NCBI GenBank assembly: GCA_023475025.1
Contig: JAMCWB010000004.1
Span: 1 to 64,000 of the forward strand
Direction: 5' to 3'
From: Gammaproteobacteria bacterium
GTDB taxonomy: Bacteria; Pseudomonadota; Gammaproteobacteria; Pseudomonadales; Pseudomonadaceae
Length of the DNA stretch: 64,000 nucleotides
Below, in pieces: positions 41,069-51,897 of this stretch. Every line of letters begins with the position of its first letter. Position 1 is the stretch's first letter. The notes beneath the pieces are model-generated. The model ran no database searches. It was not told the origin of the DNA and was given only the letters and a program-made list of their open reading frames with translations. Made by a program: the position numbers and the translations under genes.

Positions 41069-41890
41069 TCAACCGGGGTCGACCGGGTGCTTTTGCTGCA
41101 ACTTTGACAGCTCGCGCTTGAGCCCCTGATTGAGTTGTTGCTGCTCTTCAAGAGACTGCTTGATATCCAGCATTTCACCCTGCAAGACCGCCAGATGCTC
41201 GCGATGCGATTGGCGCAGCATTTCAATGTCGTTGTCACGCGCCTGCTGCACGATCTGCAACTCGGTTTGCAGGGCATCAATCTGCTGGCGCAATTCTGCG
41301 CTTTCGCGCTGGTGTTTTTCCCGCTCCTCATCAAGCGCGGCATCTCTATCGGTCGCCGTGGCACGCTGTTCCTGCTCACCAAACCAGGCGTCCTCGGCAG
41401 CCATGTGCAGCTGCCCGGCGGCGAGCATGGCCAGCGCGTTGTCATCCTCGCTGAGAATACCCAGCGTATTGCGGGTCACCGCATCCTTGATGTGCAAGAG
41501 GTCGGAGCGCCCGCCACGCTGGCCAGGCTTCCACAGGTGCGCCTTGTGCTGGGGATGGCGGGTAAAGCCGGCACAGGCAAGACGGATGGGGCCGCCACCC
41601 ATATCGGGGCCTCGGCCAGCCTTGTCGGCCATCAGCCGCAGCGGCAGGTTCCAGAGTGAACTGATGTGACCTTCCTGGTCGAAATCGATGGTAAAAAAGA
41701 CCGCGCCGCGAACATGCAGCCGCGAACTGATCTGCAGAAAGACAGCCTCAACGGTTTCGTCGGCAAACTCGGGGGTATTTACCATACCGTCGAGCAACGC
41801 CTCGAATTCGGGGAACAGCATCTGCTTGCAGATACCCCATTGGGAGAAAAACATGACCGCTTCTGTGAGTGGCCGGCCTGGCTGACTCAT
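41069..41890 (-). CDS. Conserved hypothetical protein with C-terminal coiled coil
   Basis: MSQPGRPLTEAVMFFSQWGICKQMLFPEFEALLDGMVNTPEFADETVEAVFLQI; long heptad-rich C-terminus. Confidence 0.75.
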   Translation of the reverse strand: MSQPGRPLTEAVMFFSQWGICKQMLFPEFEALLDGMVNTPEFADETVEAVFLQISSRLHVRGAVFFTIDFDQEGHISSLWNLPLRLMADKAGRGPDMGGGPIRLACAGFTRHPQHKAHLWKPGQRGGRSDLLHIKDAVTRNTLGILSEDDNALAMLAAGQLHMAAEDAWFGEQEQRATATDRDAALDEEREKHQRESAELRQQIDALQTELQIVQQARDNDIEMLRQSHREHLAVLQGEMLDIKQSLEEQQQLNQGLKRELSKLQQKHPVDPG

Positions 41891-42118
41891 GCTATTTCCT
41901 CTGACAATCCTGTTTGCCGCTTTCCGTGGCTGGCAATCCTGCGTAGATGAATCAACGGACAGATTGCATACCATCAATGAGTGTAAGCCATATTCAGAAA
42001 AAGTACCGTGAACCAGTTGGCACTTTCGAGAATAATACTCTGACGTACTTTGCTACTTGAGTCCGGCATCACCGCGACCGGATAATGCGCATCCTTCTCA
42101 GACACCCGGTAGCCCTGC

Positions 42119-43954
42119 ATGTTCCGCTGGTTTGAACGCCGTCTTGACCCCTTCCCCGCTGAAGAGCCCGGCGAGCCGCCGCGTACCCTGCTCGCCTTCT
42201 GCCTGCATTACACCCGTGGTGCCTGGCCTGCCCTGGTCATGGCCGCCCTGCTGATGGCCGCCATTGCCCTGATTGAAGTATGGCTGTTCAGCTTTCTCGG
42301 CAATATTGTTGACTGGCTGAGCGAGCAGAACCGCGAGACCTTCCTGCAGAACGAAGGCGGCAAACTGTGGCTGATGGGCATTGTCGTACTCGGCCTGCTG
42401 CCAGCGCTGATTCTGTTCAATGCGCTGTTCAGCCACCAGACGCTGATGGGCAATTACCCCATGCGTATTCGCTGGCTGGTACACCGTTACCTGTTACGCC
42501 AGTCGATGGGCTTCTACCAGGATGAGTTTGCCGGGCGCATTGCCACCAAGTTGATGCAGACCGCTCTGGCTGTGCGCGAGTGTGTGATCAAGTTGATCGA
42601 TGTGCTCAATTACGTTGGTGTCTACTTCCTCGGTACCTTGCTGGTTGTCGGCCTGGCTGACTGGCGACTGATGCTGCCGCTGATTCTCTGGTTGGTCGGC
42701 TATATCCTGTTGATGCGTCACTTCGTGCCCCTGCTGGGACAGGTGGCCGAGCGTCAAGCCGACGCGCGTTCACTGATGACCGGGCGCATCGTTGACAGCT
42801 ACACCAATATCCAGACGGTCAAACTGTTTTCTCACGCCCAACGCGAGTCCAGCTATGCCCGTGAGGGCATGCAGGACTTCATGCATACCGTCTACCGGCA
42901 GATGCGCCTGGTTACCCTGGTGTACACCCTGCTCTACCTGCTCAACGCCGTACTGCTGGCCAGCGTCACCGGCCTGGCCATCTGGCTCTGGCTGCACGAG
43001 GCTGTCAGTGTTGGCGCGGTAGCGGTGGCCGTGGGTCTGGTCTTGCGTTTGTGGGGCATGTCGCAGTGGATCATGTGGGAGCTCTCCGCGCTGTTCGAGA
43101 ATATCGGTACCGTGCAGGACGGCATCAGTACCATCTCCCGCCCACACCAGGTGGATGACGCCGCTGAGGCCCAACCGCTACAGGTAACCCAGGGCGCTAT
43201 TCGCTTTGAGCAGGTCAACTTTCATTACGGCAAGGGCAGCGGCGTGCTGGAAGACTTCAACCTGGATATTCGCCCCGGCGAAAAAATCGGCCTGGTAGGC
43301 CGCTCCGGGGCCGGCAAATCTACCCTGGTCAACCTGCTGCTACGCTTCTATGACCTCGAAGGCGGTCGTATCCTGATCGACAATCAGGACATCAGCCAGA
43401 TCACCCAGCAATCCTTGCGTGCCAATATCGGCATGGTCACTCAGGATACGGCCCTGCTGCACCGGTCAGTCCAGGAAAACATTGCCTACGGCCGCCCCGA
43501 TGCCAGCCAGGCCATGATTGAGCAGGCGGCCAGACAGGCACAGGCGGACCAGTTCATCCCCGAGCTGCACGATGCCGCCGGGCGCCAGGGTTATGCGGCA
43601 CATGTTGGTGAACGCGGGGTCAAACTCTCTGGTGGCCAAAGGCAACGTATTGCAATTGCCCGCGTGATGCTCAAAGATGCACCCATTCTGATTCTTGACG
43701 AGGCCACTTCAGCGCTGGATTCGGATGTTGAAGCCGCCATTCAGGACACGCTCAATCAGCTCATGGAGGGCAAAACCGTGATTGCCATTGCACACCGCCT
43801 GTCGACCATTGCGGCCATGGATCGCCTGATCGTGCTTGATCAGGGGCGCATCATCGAACAGGGCAGCCATAGCGAACTGCTGGCCCACAATGGTCTCTAC
43901 GCCCGTTTATGGGCGCGCCAATCCGGTGGATTTATCGCCGAGGAAATCCAGTGA
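42119..43954 (+). CDS. ABC transporter, fused permease/ATPase (multidrug/lipid exporter type)
   Basis: GLVGRSGAGKSTLVNLLLRFYD, VGERGVKLSGGQRQRIAIARVMLKDAPILILDEATSALD, six-TM N-terminus. Confidence 0.95.
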   Translation: MFRWFERRLDPFPAEEPGEPPRTLLAFCLHYTRGAWPALVMAALLMAAIALIEVWLFSFLGNIVDWLSEQNRETFLQNEGGKLWLMGIVVLGLLPALILFNALFSHQTLMGNYPMRIRWLVHRYLLRQSMGFYQDEFAGRIATKLMQTALAVRECVIKLIDVLNYVGVYFLGTLLVVGLADWRLMLPLILWLVGYILLMRHFVPLLGQVAERQADARSLMTGRIVDSYTNIQTVKLFSHAQRESSYAREGMQDFMHTVYRQMRLVTLVYTLLYLLNAVLLASVTGLAIWLWLHEAVSVGAVAVAVGLVLRLWGMSQWIMWELSALFENIGTVQDGISTISRPHQVDDAAEAQPLQVTQGAIRFEQVNFHYGKGSGVLEDFNLDIRPGEKIGLVGRSGAGKSTLVNLLLRFYDLEGGRILIDNQDISQITQQSLRANIGMVTQDTALLHRSVQENIAYGRPDASQAMIEQAARQAQADQFIPELHDAAGRQGYAAHVGERGVKLSGGQRQRIAIARVMLKDAPILILDEATSALDSDVEAAIQDTLNQLMEGKTVIAIAHRLSTIAAMDRLIVLDQGRIIEQGSHSELLAHNGLYARLWARQSGGFIAEEIQ

Positions 43955-45240
43955 GGCAGCTGCGCAGCACTTTGACGCTGCTGCTGGCATTCTGCGCCGC
44001 ACCAGCATGGGCAACCAACTTCAGCTTTACCGAAAGTAACGCCCTGGTAGCCAGCATTGCCGGTACACCGGCGCAGCAACGCGCTGACCATGCTGACGTG
44101 CCGGCGGCGCAGCAACGCGACCTGCGTTTGCAGGCGCTGCCCGAGCGGCAATTGCCGCGCTTCATGCGTGAACTCAACCAGCTGACCGTGCGCCTGGCCT
44201 GGCAAAACGAACCCGCGCCGCTGGTATTCCTGATTGCCGGTACCGGTTCACGCTTTGACACGCCGCGCCTGGAAAGCCTGAAAAACGCCCTTTGGCACGC
44301 CGGCATGCATGTCATGCTGCTATCATCCCCGACCAACTATGATTTTATCGCTGCGGCCTCCGCAAATGGTCGCCCCGGGCTCGGCCCGATAGATGCCGAA
44401 GACCTGCACCGGGTTATGCGCATGGCGGCTGAACAGGCTGAACAGCAGGTGGGCCTGGAAGTAACCGACTACCGGCTGGCCGGTTTCAGCCTTGGCGCCC
44501 TGAATGCAGCCTGGCTCGATCACTGGGATCATGAGCAGGGTTCCTTCTTCGACTTTCAGCGCGTGCTATTGATGCACCCGCCAGTGGACCTGCTGACATC
44601 TATCCGTCGTCTTGACGGTATGGCGCAGGTGCGGCTGGACAATCTGGATAACCAGGACGGCTTTTTCGAACATATCTTCGAAAAGCTGGTGAGCTACTAT
44701 GCCGAGGGCGGCGGAACCGATATCGGCACCGGCCTGTTCTATGACTTTCAGGCCAGCAACAATGCGCTGACCGATGGCGAACTGGCGCTGCTGATAGGCG
44801 CGGTATTTCGCTTCTCTGCCGCTGACATTACCTTTATGAGCGACCTCATCAGCGGTCAGGGTGTCTTTGCTCCCGCCATGCATGGGCTTAATGCCAGCAC
44901 CCCGCTGACGCCCTATTTGCGCCGGGCCTTGCAGTGCAACTTTGGCTGTTACATCGACAACCTGCTGTGGCCCTGGTGGCAACAGCAAAACCCGGACGGC
45001 AGTTTTGAGCAGATGGCCGCACTGGGCAGCCTGCGTACCCTGAGTGAGCAACTGGCCGACCCGCGTTTCGGCGTCATGACCAGTGCCGATGACTTTATTC
45101 TCAGCGCCGATGACTACCACTTCCTGCGCGACACCTTTGGCCCCCGCGGGCGCTTTTACCCGCGCGGTGGGCATGGGGGCATTCTTGATCATGCCGACGT
45201 GGTCGACTGGATGGTCGGGTTTCTCGAGGGCAGCCCATGA
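43951..45240 (+). CDS. Exported alpha/beta-hydrolase-like protein
   Basis: GTG start overlapping upstream TGA (GTGA); signal peptide ...LLLAFCAAPAWA; LVFLIAGTGSRFD and nucleophile-elbow-like LAGFSLGALNA. Confidence 0.75.
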   Translation: MRQLRSTLTLLLAFCAAPAWATNFSFTESNALVASIAGTPAQQRADHADVPAAQQRDLRLQALPERQLPRFMRELNQLTVRLAWQNEPAPLVFLIAGTGSRFDTPRLESLKNALWHAGMHVMLLSSPTNYDFIAAASANGRPGLGPIDAEDLHRVMRMAAEQAEQQVGLEVTDYRLAGFSLGALNAAWLDHWDHEQGSFFDFQRVLLMHPPVDLLTSIRRLDGMAQVRLDNLDNQDGFFEHIFEKLVSYYAEGGGTDIGTGLFYDFQASNNALTDGELALLIGAVFRFSAADITFMSDLISGQGVFAPAMHGLNASTPLTPYLRRALQCNFGCYIDNLLWPWWQQQNPDGSFEQMAALGSLRTLSEQLADPRFGVMTSADDFILSADDYHFLRDTFGPRGRFYPRGGHGGILDHADVVDWMVGFLEGSP

Positions 45241-46031
45241 CATCGTTCCACTGCAGCCCCCTGCTGATCGCAGCCTGCCTGGCTGCGCTGCTTCCCGCCA
45301 GCCTGCACGCCGAGCCGGTTCCGCTGGATCTGAGCTTGCCCGAGTTTCGCGACCCGCTGCTGGAGCTGGATATTGCCTACAGTGACAGCGACTGGGAATT
45401 TCAACGCTCCAGCCTGCGTGCACTGGATGTGCATGACCCCTTTGAGGTCATCAACCGGCGCACCTATCGCTTCAATGCCCGCTTCGATGAGTACGTCTAC
45501 CTGCCGGTCATCGATGGCTACCGCAAGGTAACACCAAGGCCCATCCGGCGCGGCATCTCCAACGTATTCAGCAATTTTGCCGACGTACCCAATCTGGCCA
45601 ACAGCGCCCTGCAAGGCCAGAGCGAGAAAGCCATGCGCACCACGGCCAGGCTGCTGCTGAACAGCACCCTGGGGGTCCTCGGGATCTTTGATGTGGCCGA
45701 AAAAATGGGCCTACCGCAGGAAACGGAAGACTTCGGTCAGACCTTGGCCCATTACGGTGTGCCGCCCGGCCCCTACCTGGTATTACCCTTTCTCGGGCCC
45801 TCTACCCTGCGTGACACCAGCGGCCTGGCAGTGGACTGGAGTATCGAAGACCGCGCCAACTTTCTGCGTTACCGCGACGGCATGAATAATTACCCGGTTG
45901 CTTACGGTATCTACGCCATCGACCTGCGTGAGCAGAACGGTTTTCGCTACGGCGCACTGGACAGTCCCTTCGAATACGACCAGGTGCGCTATCTGTATAT
46001 CAAATTACGCGAGCTGCAGACACGCAACTGA
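45237..46031 (+). CDS. mlaA: MlaA (VacJ) family protein
   Basis: DPFEVINRRTYRFNARFDEYVYLPVIDGYRKVTPRPIRRGISNVFSNFADVPNLANSALQG. Confidence 0.93.
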   Translation: MTSFHCSPLLIAACLAALLPASLHAEPVPLDLSLPEFRDPLLELDIAYSDSDWEFQRSSLRALDVHDPFEVINRRTYRFNARFDEYVYLPVIDGYRKVTPRPIRRGISNVFSNFADVPNLANSALQGQSEKAMRTTARLLLNSTLGVLGIFDVAEKMGLPQETEDFGQTLAHYGVPPGPYLVLPFLGPSTLRDTSGLAVDWSIEDRANFLRYRDGMNNYPVAYGIYAIDLREQNGFRYGALDSPFEYDQVRYLYIKLRELQTRN

Positions 46032-46041
46032 GCAGAGGGTA

Positions 46042-46494
46042 TCAGCCAACGCGAAAGATAATGCGCTCTTCCCAGTCATCCGGCGCGATGCTGTCCTCGG
46101 CCTGCATGCGGCCGGCGCGGGAAATACCTTGCCGGTGCACCTCACGCGGGTCGCCACAGACCAGATGATGCCATGCCGGCAACTCCTCACCCTCAGCCAG
46201 CAGACGATAAGCGCAGGTGGCCGGTAGCCAGGCAAAGGCCGCCGCATCGGCTGGAGTCAACTGCACACAGTCTGGCACCTTGGACTTGCGCCCGGGGTAG
46301 TCACGACACTGGCAGCTGTTGCGATCGAGCAACTGACAGGCAATATCGGTGTAATAGACCGCACCGGGCTGATCCTCATCTTCCAGTTTTTGCAGGCAGC
46401 ACAGACCACAACCATCGCAGAGCGCCTCCCACTCGGCTGGATCCATATCCGCCAGCGTCTTGCGGCGCCAGAAAGGCTGCGTCAGGTCAGCCAT
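46042..46494 (-). CDS. YcgN family cysteine-cluster protein
   Basis: [24 protein letters not shown]...[29 protein letters not shown]. Confidence 0.93.
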   Translation of the reverse strand: MADLTQPFWRRKTLADMDPAEWEALCDGCGLCCLQKLEDEDQPGAVYYTDIACQLLDRNSCQCRDYPGRKSKVPDCVQLTPADAAAFAWLPATCAYRLLAEGEELPAWHHLVCGDPREVHRQGISRAGRMQAEDSIAPDDWEERIIFRVG

Positions 46495-46495
46495 A

Positions 46496-46759
46496 TCAGT
46501 GGCCTTCCTGCAACAGGTCGCGCAACCAGTCCATCACCTGCGACAGGGTGAAAGGAAAGTCCAGCTCGGCGCCATTATCGGTGCGCTGCAGCACCGGAAT
46601 ACGCAGCTGATAGCGTTCCAGCAACAACGGATCATCGCTGATATCCACCTCACGCACATGCACACCATTACCCTTGAGCGGTTCAAGCACAGCCAGTGCC
46701 GATTCGCACAGGTGGCAAGCAGAGGTTCCATACAGGGTCAGTACAAAGGGGGCGCTCAT
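46496..46759 (-). CDS. Glutaredoxin-family (DUF836-like) protein
   Basis: [25 protein letters not shown]...[23 protein letters not shown]; start set at MSAPF. Confidence 0.88.
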   Translation of the reverse strand: MSAPFVLTLYGTSACHLCESALAVLEPLKGNGVHVREVDISDDPLLLERYQLRIPVLQRTDNGAELDFPFTLSQVMDWLRDLLQEGH

Positions 46760-46886
46760 GGCGGCATACTCACAAAACAGGGTGTTGCTGTATTTTATCA
46801 TCAGCGGCCACGGCCTGCCGCCATGATTGCGACACTGACCTGCATGCCACATACTCCAGACTTCATGGTAACCATCAGGGAACAGA

Positions 46887-48215
46887 ATGGATTGGGAAAC
46901 CTTGCTATGTCGCGAACGTCTGGGCAAACCCGTCGCCAGCAGCGAAGAACTCGGCCGCACACCCTTTCATAAGGACCATGATCGGGTCATCTTTTCCGGT
47001 GCTTTCCGCCGCCTGGGCAAGAAGACCCAGGTACACCCGGTATCCAGCAACGACCATATCCATACCCGCCTGACCCACAGTCTGGAAGTGGGCTGCGTCG
47101 GCCGCTCACTGGGTATGCGCGTTGCGGAGCAGCTGCGCGATGAATTGCCTGACTGGTGCCAGCCGGCCGATATTGGCGTGATTGTCCAGGCTGCCTGCCT
47201 GGCCCATGATATCGGCAACCCGCCCTACGGCCATTCCGGTGAAGATGCCATCCGCCACTGGTTCAAACAGGCCGCCGAGCAGGGCTGGCTCGACCCATTG
47301 AGCGAAGCCGAGCGGGCTGACCTGATGAATTTCGAGGGCAACGCGCAGGGTTTTCGCGTACTTACCCAGCTGGAATACCACCAGTTTGAAGGCGGCATGC
47401 GCCTGACCTATGCCACCCTGGGTGCCTATCTGAAATACCCTTGGACTGCCCGCCATGCCGACAGTGCCGGCTACAAAAAACACAAATTTGGTTGCTACCA
47501 GGCTGAGTACCCGCTGCTGGAACAGATCACCGACAAGCTGGGCATGCCCCTGCTGGAAGAGCAATGCTGGGCGCGCCACCCGCTGGTTTACCTGGTCGAA
47601 GCCGCGGACGATATCTGTTACGCCCTTATTGACCTGGAAGACGGCCTGGAAATGGAGCTGCTGGATTATCACGAGGTCGAAAAACCCTTACTGGCCCTGG
47701 TCGGTGATGACCTGCCAGAGACCTACCGGCAACTGGGCGCAAGCGATTCAACCCGGCGCAAACTGGCCATTCTGCGTGGCAAGGCCATTGAGCACCTGGT
47801 CAATGCCGCTGCCGATGCCTTTATTACCCAACAGCCGGCATTGCTGGCCGGTGGCCTGCAAGGGGATCTGGTTGAGCACATGCATCCGGCCGCCCGCGAC
47901 TGCGTGCTCAGTGCCAAGCAGATGGCTCGCGAGCGTATCTTTCAGGACAAGCGCAAGACGCTGCATGAAATCGGCGCCTACAGCACACTGGAAACCTTGC
48001 TGGATGCCTTCTGTGGCGCAGTCAATGAACTGCATACCGGGCATTCACTGAGCTTCAAGCACAGGCGCATTCTCGACCTGATGGGCAGCAACGCACCACA
48101 GCACAGCTGGGGACGCTATCGTTGCTATCTGCGGGTGGTGGATTTTATCGCCGGCATGACGGATCTCTATGCCGCCGACATGGCCTCACGGATCCGTGGC
48201 ATCCACCCCGGCTGA
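46887..48215 (+). CDS. dgt: Deoxyguanosinetriphosphate triphosphohydrolase family protein
   Basis: [51 protein letters not shown] (HD motif). Confidence 0.95.
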   Translation: MDWETLLCRERLGKPVASSEELGRTPFHKDHDRVIFSGAFRRLGKKTQVHPVSSNDHIHTRLTHSLEVGCVGRSLGMRVAEQLRDELPDWCQPADIGVIVQAACLAHDIGNPPYGHSGEDAIRHWFKQAAEQGWLDPLSEAERADLMNFEGNAQGFRVLTQLEYHQFEGGMRLTYATLGAYLKYPWTARHADSAGYKKHKFGCYQAEYPLLEQITDKLGMPLLEEQCWARHPLVYLVEAADDICYALIDLEDGLEMELLDYHEVEKPLLALVGDDLPETYRQLGASDSTRRKLAILRGKAIEHLVNAAADAFITQQPALLAGGLQGDLVEHMHPAARDCVLSAKQMARERIFQDKRKTLHEIGAYSTLETLLDAFCGAVNELHTGHSLSFKHRRILDLMGSNAPQHSWGRYRCYLRVVDFIAGMTDLYAADMASRIRGIHPG

Positions 48216-49049
48216 ATCTGGCTGCATGCGCTCCAGCAGCATGTCAGCCAGGGCATACTGGGCACCGATCGCCTGGGTAGCGACGGTAAAAAAGGCGCTC
48301 GAATGCAATCGCCGGTCAGACTGCAGCAGGTTGTCGATATCGACCAGATAGCGATCCAGCGCTTCTTCGGCTTCACGCACTGCACTGGCGACGGTTGGGC
48401 GAAGAGCAGGCTCGGCGTGCAGGCGAACCAGCACCAGATAAGCTTCCTGACGAATCCGCTGCGCCAGCCGGAGCAATTCTTCGCGCTGCATGGCGGTGTT
48501 TTGCCGCCGGGCGGCGATGCCGGTACCAATAGCCCGGGCTCGACCAAGCAGCTCGGTATTCTGCAACAACTCGAACCAGTGCCCGTCACCATTGGCAGCC
48601 AGCTGCCCGAAGCGAACCAGATCATTGCGCTCGGCAATCGCGCCGATAGTATCCAGCAGATGAGCTATCAGACGATTGTGCAGTGTCAGCACCTGCTCCG
48701 GGCTTGCCACCTCAAGCCCCACCTCGATATCTTCCCAGAGACTCTGCATATGGTGCCAGGAGGCATACCAGAACAATGACGCTTGATGGGCCTGGGCCTG
48801 CTTGAGTAGCTGGCCCACTTGCTGGTAAGTCGTCCAGCGTTGACTGGCCAGGCTTTCTTCGCCCGACATCAGACCGAAGCTCAGGCCACGATGATGCTGC
48901 ATGTGCTCAAGCAGGGTGCGCAGCAACAGAATTTGCTGTAACCCCCGATCACGCTCTTGTTGCAGCGCCCGCCGGCGACGCACACGACTGGCGTGCCAGA
49001 GCAAGGCAAGCAGCAGAACCAATAGTGCCGGCAACAACAGTGGACTCAT
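48186..49049 (-). CDS. Membrane-anchored helical protein, possibly NIT-domain-like
   Basis: N-terminal TM followed by all-helical region with [32 protein letters not shown], resembling the first NIT helix. Confidence 0.55.
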   Translation of the reverse strand: MSPLLLPALLVLLLALLWHASRVRRRRALQQERDRGLQQILLLRTLLEHMQHHRGLSFGLMSGEESLASQRWTTYQQVGQLLKQAQAHQASLFWYASWHHMQSLWEDIEVGLEVASPEQVLTLHNRLIAHLLDTIGAIAERNDLVRFGQLAANGDGHWFELLQNTELLGRARAIGTGIAARRQNTAMQREELLRLAQRIRQEAYLVLVRLHAEPALRPTVASAVREAEEALDRYLVDIDNLLQSDRRLHSSAFFTVATQAIGAQYALADMLLERMQPDSAGVDATDP

Positions 49050-49071
49050 GCCCAGGCCTCGGTGATGCCAC

Positions 49072-49458
49072 TCAAGGTTGTGCTGAGAGCAGCTCTATCT
49101 TGTATCCGTCAGGGTCTTCCACAAAGGCCAGAATGCGCTGGCCGTGCTTCATCGGGCCGGCATCACGGGTAATTTTGCCACCGGCGGAACGAATCTGCTC
49201 ACAGGCTTTATAGACGTCGAGCACTTCAATAGCAATATGCCCGTAGCCATTACCCAGGTCATAATGTTCGGTGTCCCAGTTATGGGTCAACTCCAGCACC
49301 GCATGTTCAGCCTCATTACCATAACCGACAAAAGCCAGGGTAAAGCGACCTTCCGGGTAATCCTTGCGACGCAGCAGCGTCATGCCCAACACCTCGGTAT
49401 AGAAAGCGATGGACTTGTCCAGATCGCCAACCCGCAGCATGGTGTGAAGAATACGCAT
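49072..49458 (-). CDS. gloA: Lactoylglutathione lyase (glyoxalase I)
   Basis: [47 protein letters not shown]. Confidence 0.97.
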   Translation of the reverse strand: MRILHTMLRVGDLDKSIAFYTEVLGMTLLRRKDYPEGRFTLAFVGYGNEAEHAVLELTHNWDTEHYDLGNGYGHIAIEVLDVYKACEQIRSAGGKITRDAGPMKHGQRILAFVEDPDGYKIELLSAQP

Positions 49459-49472
49459 AGAACCTCCTTAAG

Positions 49473-49553
49473 AAGGCTGAAAGCTGAAAGCTGGAAGCCA
49501 ACCTCTGGTACTGCTTCAGAGTGTATCTTCCAGCCTCAGGCCTTCAGCGGCTT
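49473..49553. repeat. Inverted GCTGAAA/CTTCCAG heptad element between gloA and argG
   Basis: AAGGCTGAAAGCTGAAAGCTGGAAG ... CTTCCAGCCTCAGGCCTTCAGCGGCTTTT. Confidence 0.6.
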
Positions 49554-49560
49554 TTGCGCG

Positions 49561-50775
49561 TTACAGCAGTTTGCGCCCTTTGCTGGCGGCGATGCGCATG
49601 CGCAAGGCGTTGAGCTTGATAAAGCCAGCGGCGTCGGCCTGGTCGTAGGCACCGGCGTCGTCTTCGAAGGTCGCAATGGCGGCATCGAACAGGGAGTCAT
49701 CCGACTTGCGGCCGACGACGATGACGTTGCCCTTGTAGAGCTTGAGGCGGACTACGCCGTTGACGTTGGCCTGGGAGGCATCAATCATCTGCTGCAGCAT
49801 GGCGCGCTCGGGGCTCCACCAGAAACCGTTATAGATGATTTCGGCGTAGCGCGGCATCAGCTCGTCTTTCAGGTGCGCTACCTCTCGGTCCAGGGTAATG
49901 GACTCGATGGCACGGTGCGCCTTGAGCATGATGGTGCCACCGGGGGTTTCGTAACAACCGCGTGATTTCATGCCGACAAAGCGGTTTTCCACGATATCGA
50001 GACGGCCGATACCGTTGGCGCCGCCAATACGGTTCAATTCGGCCAACACGGTCGCCGGGCTCATCGGCTGGTCATTGATGGCAACGATATCACCCTGACG
50101 GTAAGTCAGTTCCAGGTAAGTCGGCTGATCCGGAGCAGCTTCCGGAGACACACTCCAGCGCCACATTTCTTCCTCATGCTCGGCCCAGGTGTCTTCCAGC
50201 ACGCCGCCTTCATAGGAGATGTGCAGCAGGTTGGCATCCATTGAGTAGGGTGACTTCTTGCCGTGACGCTCGATCGGGATATTGTGCTCGGCGGCATAGT
50301 TGAGCAGTTTTTCCCGCGACAGCAGGTCCCATTCACGCCAGGGCGCAATTACCTTGACGCCGGGCTTGAGCGCATAGGCGCCCAGCTCGAAACGTACCTG
50401 GTCGTTACCCTTGCCGGTCGCCCCGTGAGAGATGGCGTCAGCACCCGTTTCGTTGGCAATTTCAATCAGACGCTTGGCAATCAGCGGGCGTGCAATCGAG
50501 GTGCCCAGCAGGTACTCGCCTTCGTAGACGGTATTGGCACGGAACATGGGGAAAACGAAATCACGTACAAACTCTTCACGCAGATCTTCGATGTAGATTT
50601 CCTTCACGCCCATGGCTTCTGCCTTGGTGCGCGCCGGCTCCAGCTCCTCGCCCTGGCCCAGATCAGCGGTAAAGGTAACTACTTCACAACCGTAGGTATC
50701 TTCCAGCCACTTGAGAATAACCGAGGTATCCAGACCGCCCGAGTAGGCGAGGACGACTTTCTTTACATCAGACAT
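49561..50775 (-). CDS. argG: Argininosuccinate synthase
   Basis: [49 protein letters not shown]. Confidence 0.97.
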   Translation of the reverse strand: MSDVKKVVLAYSGGLDTSVILKWLEDTYGCEVVTFTADLGQGEELEPARTKAEAMGVKEIYIEDLREEFVRDFVFPMFRANTVYEGEYLLGTSIARPLIAKRLIEIANETGADAISHGATGKGNDQVRFELGAYALKPGVKVIAPWREWDLLSREKLLNYAAEHNIPIERHGKKSPYSMDANLLHISYEGGVLEDTWAEHEEEMWRWSVSPEAAPDQPTYLELTYRQGDIVAINDQPMSPATVLAELNRIGGANGIGRLDIVENRFVGMKSRGCYETPGGTIMLKAHRAIESITLDREVAHLKDELMPRYAEIIYNGFWWSPERAMLQQMIDASQANVNGVVRLKLYKGNVIVVGRKSDDSLFDAAIATFEDDAGAYDQADAAGFIKLNALRMRIAASKGRKLL

Positions 50776-50879
50776 TGCGCGCTCCCTTGATGAACCCTTG
50801 CCCTGGCCAACCAATGGCCAATGCTCAAAGAGTCCATTCTAGCGCTGAAAGCACAGGATTCACAGGGGACAGAAGGGAA

Positions 50880-51728
50880 CTACTTCTCCAGCTGCAGGGT
50901 GACCCGTCGGTTCGCCGCGCGCCCCTGGGCACTCTGGTTGCTGGCCACCGGGTAACGCTCACCGTGAAAGCGCAAACTGAACAGGTCGTCATCGATGCCA
51001 CGCTCGACCAGGTAGTCACGCACCGACAGCACGCGCTGTCGAGAAAGCTCGCGGTTATCCAGACGGTTGCCGACGTTATCCGAATGGCCGTCGAGCTGAA
51101 TGCGACTGATCTCCTCATCGGCCATCAGGTAGACCAGCACCGTATCCAGTACGCTGCGCGCCTCGCTGGTCAGGCTCGAGCCACCGGTGGCAAAACTGAT
51201 GGTGGTATTGGAGGCCTGCTCGAAATTCAGCGGCAGCAGGCCGGTAATGCATTCCTGGAACTCGTTCCAAGCCGCACCATAACCGACATTGGACACCACC
51301 ACCTGCAAGGGCTGCGTGGTGCTGGACCAGCTGTCGCCAAGAATGGTCGGCTGCATGCCCTGCGCCAGGCCGGCGAGCATCTGCCCGGCCTGCTGCTGGG
51401 GCAAACGCAGTACCGGCTGGTTATCGCCCAGCTGCACATGCCCGAGGGTCTGGCTGCGGGCATCCGGACGCCAATGCGGCGGCTGATTATAGACATGCAC
51501 ACGTCCGGGACGCAGCAGATTGCTCCAGGCGTTGAGCTCGAAGACCGGCCGCTCACCGGCGCGGCGCACAAATACGGCTTCGCCGTAACCACTGACCGTT
51601 TGCGCCAGGCGACAGGCAAACTGATCCCCTTCCACCGACCATTGCACATCTTCCATGCGGGTCTGGAATGTCATTGCCTGGGCTGAAAGCGCCAGACTAC
51701 ACAGCGGCAGGGTAAACCATTGCTTCAC
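50880..51728 (-). CDS. motY: OmpA-domain protein, MotY-like flagellar stator-associated protein
   Basis: C-terminal OmpA motif IQLDGHSDNVGNRLDNRELSRQRVLSVRDYLVERGI; MotY-like N-terminus; gloA-argG-motY-pyrC-rnt order as remembered in Pseudomonas. Confidence 0.85.
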   Translation of the reverse strand: MKQWFTLPLCSLALSAQAMTFQTRMEDVQWSVEGDQFACRLAQTVSGYGEAVFVRRAGERPVFELNAWSNLLRPGRVHVYNQPPHWRPDARSQTLGHVQLGDNQPVLRLPQQQAGQMLAGLAQGMQPTILGDSWSSTTQPLQVVVSNVGYGAAWNEFQECITGLLPLNFEQASNTTISFATGGSSLTSEARSVLDTVLVYLMADEEISRIQLDGHSDNVGNRLDNRELSRQRVLSVRDYLVERGIDDDLFSLRFHGERYPVASNQSAQGRAANRRVTLQLEK

Positions 51729-51897
51729 CGAGTTACTCCACGGATGAACAGCGCCAGCAAGGAAGCAGTGCCGGCCTACAGGACTGCATCGGCCTGCCAG
51801 CGGAAAACTTTAGGACAAACAGGCAACCGGGCGCACATGTCAAAGCAGCGTCTTTTCCGGTAGCATAGGCGCCAGTTTAACCGCCCGGAATCACCCC

